Shown: in pieces, positions 56,760 to 64,000 of the stretch | Position numbering within the stretch: the stretch's first letter is position 1 | How the letters are laid out: every line of letters begins with the position of its first letter | Assembly: GCA_003586115.2 (NCBI GenBank) | Contig: QVOM02000034.1 | Coordinates: 111,205,610-111,269,609, forward strand | Direction of reading: 5' to 3' | Length of the DNA: 64,000 nucleotides | DNA from: Salvator merianae | Taxonomy: Eukaryota > Chordata > Lepidosauria > Squamata > Teiidae | Program-made: the position numbers and the translations under genes | Notes under the pieces: generated by a model | What the model saw: the letters and a program-made list of their open reading frames with translations, nothing else | Told to the model about the DNA's origin: nothing | The model's database searches: none

Positions 56760-59700
56760 TACCTTTACAGCATTCATCTGGTGTTTATGCCAGGATGGCT
56801 GCTGGAGGAGTGTGGGGCTGTGTAGACTCTTGTGCTCTTGCAGAAGGCTTTGGTCTGTTCCTATATACATGCTAAGGCCGTTGTTTGAAGGAAAGTTCTT
56901 GAGATGTTATGTGGTTTAACTCTTTCTTGCATCTATTTTTCTCCAGCCATACTGCACAAGAGCTTTTTCTCATGTATATCAGTTGTAGAAGTGCCTAGTG
57001 TTACTGGACAAAGGGACATATTTATTATTTAACAGTCAAGAAAAGTCACATAGAAAGGGCCCAAGGGGTCATTGTATCTATGATGACTGCAGCTCACCTC
57101 TGAGGGCAGAGCAGGAAAGCCTACTCCAAGGGTTCTTGCTTCTCACATTCACTCTTGTCAAAGCAATTTATCTTGCTTGCTCTCTGCCTGGCCTGGTCCC
57201 ATTAAAAACACACAGGAAAAGCCCACCTTCTGCAGCTATTTCCTGTGCAACCCTTACTGGACTCAGATGGAAACGTTGACAACCAGATATGTGCTGAGAA
57301 TGCTGGATCTGCACACCAGTGCGTTCCCTGAGGAATGCATTGTCCACATGGGCTTCTTGCCTGGAGTGCCCCTAGATGAAAAACCCACACATATCCGGGC
57401 CGAGTTCCATTCTAGCCACCACCATCCAGTCATGGTTAGAGAAGGTTGTGCGGCACTTCAGAGTCCAGTGACATTTTTCCAGGCATGCCTTGGAGCTCCT
57501 CCCAGCCTGCAATGTCAAAGCATTTTATTCCCTCACTCCACAGAAAGACAAAGCTGTAATGTAGATGGCAGCTTCTGCATTCTACCCTGTCCTGCTATGT
57601 TCCATAACAGGACCATTCCTGTCCTGCTATGATCATCACATGCCTTCGTGCATGGTGCAGAAATATCCTTTGAATCCAAGCAACTTTTGTATTCCACCTT
57701 TGGAGTTTGTGATGACTGGCAGGTACAGGATGTGTGGACACCACATCTCTTGGCTCGGGGCCACAGAAGCCCTCTAGCCCAGCTGGCACCTTTTTTCACC
57801 ATTGTATGGTGGCAACGTTTATCATTCTTCCACAGGTTGTGTCCTAGGAGTGTCCACAGATTATTCAAGTGTGCCTTTGTTCCTATCAAGTTTCTGGCAT
57901 GATTAGGGAGGTTTAAACCTTTATGCCAATCCCAGCAATGCATCAACTTTACTTTCCCCCTTTCTTTTGATTATGTTCTTATGAAAATGTCTTGCTAAAA
58001 ACATAACAAAATCTTGATCCAGCATCGCCATAAGATGATGCTTTTCAAATGTCTAACTAGGGAATCTATTCTTTATTGAACTCTGTTCTGAAGATTCCTT
58101 GCACATGAAACTTATCTGCACTGCACACACTTCGGGAGGCAGCAGGCTGCTTCAGAATATACAGTATGTTTGGTTTACTTAGGTTTTGACCTTTCATATT
58201 ATCTCAGAAGTGAATCCTTAAACTTTAGCTAGTATTGTACAGAGACAGAAAGATTGGCAGTGGCATGCAAACTGTTTTTCATGAAACCTTCTCTGTCCCT
58301 GTTGAATAACTAAATGGGGAGTGGGGAAGGAGCAGGGAATCCATTTGATTTTGTATTAAACAAAAATGTATTTTCTGAACAGACATGCAAACTGAAATGC
58401 AAGCATATTTCAAAGTTAACTTCACATGAGTCTTGCTCTTTAGTTATTTGATAAAGGATGCATATAGAATTTTATATTTAAAGGGGAATATATATGTATG
58501 TATGTATGTATATATGTGTGTGTGCGTGTGTGTATCTATATATCTATATCTATATCTATATCTGGAAACAAACTAGTAGGGTGGCTTATGAAGTGCTTCA
58601 GAGTGGGGCTGTAGTCAGAAACCTTACTTTAATGTATTTTAAGTCATGTTTTGGTTCCAAAGGCTGTTCAGTGTAGATTTCTCCATGAGTTAAAGTAACA
58701 GGCAAAAGTGCATTATATTTCTTGCAAAAAATATGAATATGGCATAAAATCAAATCCTCAGACAGTTATATCAAGAATACGTATTTTAAAAATGAACAAG
58801 ATTTTTGAAAAAAAGAAAATGTAAATAGTTCTACAGATGAACTAATATCTGTTAATTTTGGTGTCTCACTTTTCCATACATTCAGTTCAGTGGGATGAAC
58901 GAAAAGTTAGCTTGGAAGATTGAGAGCCCTAAACAGGCTGACAGTCTGCCCATAGGAATCTCATATATAACAACTCTGCTTGGATTATTTGGATGGAAAA
59001 AATATGGTTTTTTAAAAGTTATCTGCTTTCTCTAGTGTGGGCAGGGACACATGAACTCTGGTTCATATGGAGGAGGAGGAAAGAGACAATAGGAAGTGAA
59101 AGCTGTTTCCTGCAGCAAAATGGGAGCAGGATTGTTATGTTGTTATCCTGCAAGGAGCAACTCCCATTTCCAATTGCCATTTCCTCCTTCTCTGCACTAA
59201 CCAAAACTCAGGTGTGTCTGCCTACACTAGAGAAGGTAAGTGGCCTTCAAAATGTCAATATATGGGCCCTACATAGTAGAGGATATGGAATCACTCAAAA
59301 CATCTGAGGGAGATGCTTGGCATACAACCGTAATTGTTGACATTGGATTATAGAGTTAGTTATTGAAATGTTTGATTTCTAGTTGGTTTAGGTTTCGGTT
59401 AAAGCTGTGGCTAGATGTGTGCACAAACAAAATGTGCATGTCCAGTTCTCTGTCAAAGTGAAAACCTGTTTGTTCATTTTGTTGTTGTACTGCTTAATCA
59501 AAAAACCTTTTTTATATTTGTTTTTGCACTCTTTTGCAAAGAAAAATACCATTTTTTCTCTTGTAAAAAGTCTTTATCCTGGGCAAAAATACAGCAAAAC
59601 ATGTACATTTTATCAAACTGTTCCTTTTTACAAGTGGGGTTGATTCAATTGAAGTTTTGGAAATGTGAAAAAACACATTTTTGTTTTAATGGAAGTATCC

Positions 59701-60539
59701 ACAAATGTGAAATATTCAAGTGAATTTGTGAAAGTGAATTGAATTTTGTACATTGCCAGCTGCAGCAGCAGAGTGAACCACTGTCATTCTGAAGTGACAG
59801 ATTCAGTTATACTGTTTCAGACTACAAAAGGAATCTGGCATTAACCCCCCCCCCACTAATATAAAAGAAACATAACAAAAAAAGCAAGCTAGGGCAGAAA
59901 CTCTCTTATATATTACTTTCAGTTGCTGGAAATTTGCTCCCTAGAGCCACATTCCAAAATGGCATCCAGCTGCAGTTCCTTTTGAAACCACTGCTCAGTC
60001 CTGCTGCCTTAGGATTGGCAGCTCTTCCTCATTCTCTACATTTGAAGAACAGGTCTTTAGCTGATTGTAGTGCAAATATATGTTTTCTGAATAGGAAGGC
60101 TGCCTCCAACACTGCTGCTTGAGAACACAAAGCATTCTTAAACTCATTAAACTTCACTGAAATGGCTTTTTATGCATTTCAAGACACAGATGAAGTTTTT
60201 AGATTTAACAGATTAATCCTATTTGTTCTTAAGTACTGCAGAAACCCCTGGGTAACAAACAAGTAGAACTCTACATCTGCCATACTTTGCATTAATTAGT
60301 GGTGTAGATGGTACACAATGGCACCTCACTGTTAAGAAAACAGTTTCCTTCTATGATGAAAGATGCAAATAAGTTTTTTTATCAGCTTTATATGCTGATA
60401 GTGAGCACCACATATTTTCCTGAAAACCCTGTAGTTTGAAACTGTCAAAGTTAATCATTTCTTAAAAAAATTCAGGTGTCCAGCTCTAAAAATGACAGTA
60501 AGTATAATTTGTCACCAGCAGTGTTTAAAATGAATACTA
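56760..60539. other. Anonymous non-coding sequence
   Basis: No gene recognised. The 57.1-57.9 kb part is GC-richer with long overlapping frames on both strands (up to about 150 residues) lacking any domain. TATG/TATC simple repeats lie at 58493-58562, and a C run at 59846-59854. Confidence 0.35.
58493..58562. repeat. TATG/GTGT/TATCTA microsatellite
   Basis: TATGTATGTATGTATATATG followed by GTGTGTGTGCGTGTGTGTAT and TCTATATCTATATC; compound simple repeat. Confidence 0.9.
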
Positions 60540-61120
60540 AAAGTGTGGAAATATGGATAAATGAATGTGGTGCTAGAATAGATGAGAGAGGTCTGATTGA
60601 TTAAAATCATGAATCTGATTTTTTTTCTAGAGGAAATTAAATTTCCAGCTGTGTCCTTCCAAGCAATGTGCAACAATTAGTTTAACTGATAATAACCGTT
60701 TTATACAATTATGCTATTTATTGGAGATTTCATTGGGCTCAGTTAACTGTTGAACAGCATTGCTGTGGTATTGAACTGGTGATATTTCATGCAGACGATA
60801 ACATTTATACAAGATAATTTGCTTTGCTTTAAAAAAATATTCTTTTAAGAGCTCTGTCATTTAGCTGTGTAGACAGCTGCTTATTATCTCTGGATCCTGT
60901 ATTTCAAAATACAGTCTACTGCACCATGCAACTTTCACACACTGAGTAATTAAGGGCACGATCCAGGCAAATTTAACCATCTTTAATGCCTCATTAGAGA
61001 TGGAAAGATGGGTTCATGCTATCTAAATGCAAATGTTTTCAATGGGAAGGAATTCAGCATGCATTTGATTTACCTGTTGATACCAAAAGAACTACTTCTC
61101 TATGCAACTTTCTAACAGGA
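60540..61120. other. Unique AT-rich stretch, possible conserved non-coding element
   Basis: Free of the repeat families seen here and rich in AT-hook or homeodomain-like words (GAGTAATTAAGG, CAATTAGTTTAACTGATAA) and CAGCTG/CATTTG words. Could be regulatory; the evidence is composition only. Confidence 0.22.
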
Positions 61121-61192
61121 CTGTGTACAGGGCCTTATTCTGGATTATATGTTAGTGTAGATGGTCTACCCTAGAAAGAACAGGTGCGTGTT

Positions 61193-61438
61193 CTGGAAAT
61201 GCTCCTGGATTCATTGCTGTCATTTGAGACCCATATGGCAACAGTATCCAGGAGTGTCTACCTTAATCTCCAACTGCTTTGCCAGCTTCAGCCTTTCCTG
61301 GAAAAGGATAACTTGGCCACAGTGACCTACACTCTGTGAACCTCTAGATTAGACTACTGTAATGCACTCCACATGGGGATGCCCTTGGAGATGGTCTGGA
61401 AACTGAAACTAGTGCAGAATTTCAACTCCAGAGAACCA
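61193..61438 (+). mobile_element. L2-type LINE ORF2 fragment
   Basis: A single forward frame of 82 codons gives L2 ORF2 sequence downstream of the RT core: L-D-S-L-L-S-F-E-T-H near the start, P-F-L-E-K-D-N-L-A-T-V, then S-R-L-D-Y-C-N-A-L (within 61343-61369) and K-L-V-Q-N. One in-frame TGA at 61337-61339 breaks it. Otherwise colinear, so the reading frame is better kept than in the other L2 relics. Confidence 0.8.
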
Positions 61439-61604
61439 TAACTTGGTCTGAGTCTGAGCTTTATAAAAAAAAACAGGTAGTCAGGAGTGGGCAGATGACT
61501 ATTTAAGGTGAATCTTCAATCAACTTCATGTATCCTTCAGCTAGGTTAATGAGATCCCAGGAAATGATATAGGGAAAATTCTTACAAACATAGAGAAATG
61601 AATT

Positions 61605-62335
61605 ACAGATAACTAGAAAGTTAAAGAAATAATAAAGGAATGTGTAACAAGAATAACAGAACAAAGGAATTAAAAATGAAAATACTAAATAAATGGTACC
61701 AAACACCTACTGAACTGGTGAATATGAGGTTGGCAATTAATTCAAGATGTTGGCAGGAATGTGCAGAAAGGGGCACTTCTATGCATTTAATATGAGAATG
61801 TGAAGAAGTCGAAGGATATGTGAAATTAATAATGAAGGATAGGAAAAACAGTTGGATATACTATTAGTTGGGATAAAAGTATGGCAGTAATAGGTATATT
61901 AAGAGGAGGAGAAACATGACAGGATTTCTATGTAATTAAGCAAATGAATTGAGCATTAATGTTGGTGCTGGTATTGATATTGGGATGGAAAGACAGTAGT
62001 ACATGGACAGTACAAATGCACAAATGCATTTGTGGTAGAACAATTAAAATTGGATTTTTATTAGGAAAAAAGTGGTTTTTAAAATGGATTGAGAAGAAAT
62101 AAAGAATGAAATACTGGAAGAAAAAAGTAATTGAATATGGGAAAAGATCACTGAGGAATGAACAATTAAAAGAAATGTGTGAAACCATATCCCAATGGAC
62201 AAAAGGAAATGGAAGAAGAAGATCTGGCACATGGGGGTGAGGTGGGGGAAGGATATAACTTATTTTGGGTATGGAAATATGTGTGTGTATGTATACAAAT
62301 TGGAAAAATAAAATTAAAAATAAATATCCTTCGAG
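61605..62335 (+). mobile_element. Degraded L1 LINE 3' end
   Basis: Forward translation near 61690-61800 gives K-W-Y-Q-T-P-T-E-L and a zinc-knuckle-like stretch C-W-Q-E-C, G-T-S-M-H-L and E-C-E-E-V, as in reptile L1 ORF2 C-termini, with stops. The 3' UTR includes GGTGAGGTGGGGGAAGGATA and ends AAAAATAAAATTAAAAATAAAT at about 62330. A different subfamily from the copies at 17.7 and 46.1 kb. Confidence 0.65.
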
Positions 62336-62344
62336 TGTGTAATT

Positions 62345-62864
62345 AGCCATTTCTATGTGTGCTCTGTGATGCTGCTGGTCATGATGACACTTCCCAGCTG
62401 CTATCATGGCAAACATCAAGAGCACAATACCAGCATTCAACCCAGCACGGTGGCAGCCATCGTACTTCACATGCTGAAAAAGCCCTGTACTGGGCCAGCA
62501 GCACTCAAAGTGGGGATGGCCAGACCAGGGCAATCAGGATCACCATGGCAACACCTGTAGCAACATCTGCTGTGTAATTGGATGTTGCCATGGTGATCCT
62601 GATGCTGTGCACAACTGCAGCCACAGCCACACCGCTTCACCTCACACTGCACTGCACTGCACCCCAAAAAGGGTGCAGTCACAATGTACAGGTGTGAGCT
62701 AGTAGTTCCTAGTAAGCGTGTGGAGTGCTTTTCATCATTCTACCACTGGATGGCTTCGGGGGAGCCTGTGGCAGCTTCTAGTAAGCTGCAGCTGCTCTCC
62801 AGTGTGGATGGACCTCACCAGTGAGCAGACCAATGCTCACTAGCAAGTAAGTGCAAACAGGCCC
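62345..62864. mobile_element. Non-autonomous DNA element, GGGCC-TTTGCAC family
   Basis: Right end AGTAAGTGCAAACAGGCCC matches the family terminus. The interior holds GTTCCTAGTAAGC and CAGCTGCTCTCC words like the other copies, plus a perfect 20-bp inverted repeat at 62533-62552 and 62584-62603. The left terminus is unclear: it abuts the preceding L1 tail, where the GGGCC end is missing. Confidence 0.6.
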
Positions 62865-63159
62865 TCATGGTTTTGCCTCACTTCTCCAATGATATTGCCC
62901 CTAAATTTGGTTGCAACAAATAGAAAAGTGGTATGTCCATAAAGTTATGTCCATAGGATGCACCATTCGAGCTGCGATGTATGTGTTGACATATATCGGA
63001 TGTGGCATTCAAACTGAGATATATGAGTAACTTTAATTGCAATGAACATGTATAACACTGAACTCATAAGGTCTAAATATTCCACACATGGTCCAGAACT
63101 TATTTTGTATCTTTGATTACTCAAAATATATCTCTGGGTGACTGTTTGCAGATAGAGAA
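62865..63159. other. Anonymous spacer
   Basis: No gene or repeat recognised. ATGTATGTGTTGACATATATCGG lies within two loosely similar sentences (62971-63035) that may be a decayed tandem. Confidence 0.3.
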
Positions 63160-63690
63160 GAAGAGGAATTTTAAAACTTTATTAATTTCAAACATAAAAC
63201 AGCATTAGAACAATAAACAAAGAGGAAGAACAATACCATGAATGCTAATTATGAGCAATACCTAACAATTACTATTACTTATTCTAAACTAATTGCATAC
63301 AAAATATAAAATAGGTGAAGTACATATATTCATCATTGAGAGTATAGTCAAGCAATAAGTCTATTGATAAATTATACCAAAATTTAAAGCACAGAAATCA
63401 GAAGTAGTAAAATCTCCACTTTTGAAAGCTTTTTGTCAATAACAGCTGCCTGATTGTATAACAGGCAATGTCTAAAGTTAGTCTTTGATTTTGTTTGTGC
63501 TGAGAAGATATGTATTTCATCTTTGCTATTAAAGAAAAGTAGGCATACCAACACTGGCCATCAGCAGTTGTGTTTTCTTCCTGACTTTGGGCAATAACTT
63601 GTCTAGCTGCTGATAATAAAAAATGTAATAAAATGTTGGTGGCGTGGGAAATGGTGTCTCTTTCAAAAGTCGTGGTAAACAAAACTCAGA
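63160..63690 (-). mobile_element. L1 LINE 3' end
   Basis: The minus-strand frame (63682 to 63398) contains L-L-H-F-L-L-S-A-A-R-Q-V-I-A-Q-S, the same L1 ORF2 region seen in the old copy at 20388-21295, with frame changes after it. An AT-rich 3' UTR runs to about 63165, where TTTTAAAACTTTATTAATTTC marks the reverse of the poly(A) end. Confidence 0.6.
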
Positions 63691-63984
63691 TGTCAATTTC
63701 ACAAATAGTAACAGAAATGCCCTACAGCAGATTCCCTTTCCCTTTTTTCTTTGTACTTATAGAAAAACAGCTTAGGATCATTCTATATTTCATACAATGC
63801 TCATTGCATTACTCTTTGTTTGATGTTAATTTGTCCATTGTGTGAGATGTCACTCTTTCTCTGCCTTTCTAATTTTAATAATAAAGATCAGATTTCAACT
63901 CCCCATATCACTAAGTGCTTTAAAAGTTACTGTTTGCAAAAGCCCATTTAGCATTTGGGATGCCCAAGAGATGCCTTAAAACAA
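63691..63984. other. Anonymous AT-rich sequence
   Basis: No gene or repeat recognised. AATAATAAAG near 63878 is isolated. Confidence 0.3.
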
Positions 63985-63987
63985 TGA

Positions 63988-64000
63988 GGCCGCAGTCACA
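63988..64000. mobile_element. Left terminus of a further GGCTG-type element, cut by window end
   Basis: TGA (63985-63987) is followed by GGCCGCAGTCACA, which resembles the right-end inverted repeat of copy A (GGCCGCGGTCGGACA) and the GGCTGTGATCAGACA ends. Only 13 bases are visible. Confidence 0.3.

Noticed and set aside
57177..57946. Gene with frames of 137-151 residues on opposite strands
   Set aside because: The two long frames overlap in antisense, neither has a recognisable domain, and composition alone explains them.
61928..62533. 201-residue minus-strand frame
   Set aside because: It runs antisense through the L1 3' end and into the next DNA element; the hydrophobic residues come from the complement of an A-rich L1 tail.

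Overview
This is vertebrate nuclear DNA, most likely from a squamate reptile (lizard or snake; a lizard is my best guess). Four lines of evidence point there: several tRNA-derived SINEs of the Sauria type with a Bov-B-like tail, a second tRNA SINE family with an (AAATA)n tail that is common in lizards, many 5'-truncated L1, L2 and CR1/L3 LINE ends, and palindromic MITEs of the 'GATGTTGTTGGACTCC' kind. I found no exon, host protein-coding gene, functional tRNA/rRNA gene, operon or CRISPR array. The short open frames are scattered, overlap one another on both strands and lack gene structure. The window looks intergenic or intronic.

Layout. At 1-6.4 kb there is a partial non-autonomous DNA element (about 985-1410) and otherwise anonymous sequence. 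A CpG-rich 1.07-kb DNA transposon with TGA target-site duplications lies at 6400-7472, followed by a Sauria-type SINE and two small palindromic MITEs at 8.9-9.25 kb. A degraded gammaretrovirus-like endogenous retrovirus occupies 12.97-14.6 kb. A SINE, an L2 end and a 1-kb young-looking L1 nested inside the L2 fill 16.4-18.8 kb. An old L1 carrying an inserted MITE, a (TTTC)n microsatellite and a CR1/L3 end lie at 20.4-22.7 kb. At 28.1-28.8 kb an anonymous repeat is split by a 478-bp DNA element; an uninterrupted copy of the same repeat lies at 34.1-34.3 kb. Two DNA elements sit 21 bp apart at 31.65-33.06 kb, the second being the inverted partner of the 6.4-kb element.

Three copies of another DNA element family lie at 34.4-38.4 kb. 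A CR1 end (40.0-41.0 kb), a third MITE family, a split CR1/L3, an L1 end, SINEs and another L1 end follow through 46.5 kb. The remainder holds SINEs, MITEs, a 64-bp-arm inverted repeat (52.9 kb), L2 and L1 relics, and the terminus of one more DNA element at the right edge.

The unifying theme is repeated insertion by small DNA transposons that share GGCTG-type ends and 3-bp T-N-A target duplications (PIF/Harbinger-like by that criterion), layered over LINE debris. Two unique AT-rich stretches (about 29.9-30.4 and 60.55-61.1 kb) look most like possible conserved non-coding DNA, but that cannot be shown from one sequence.
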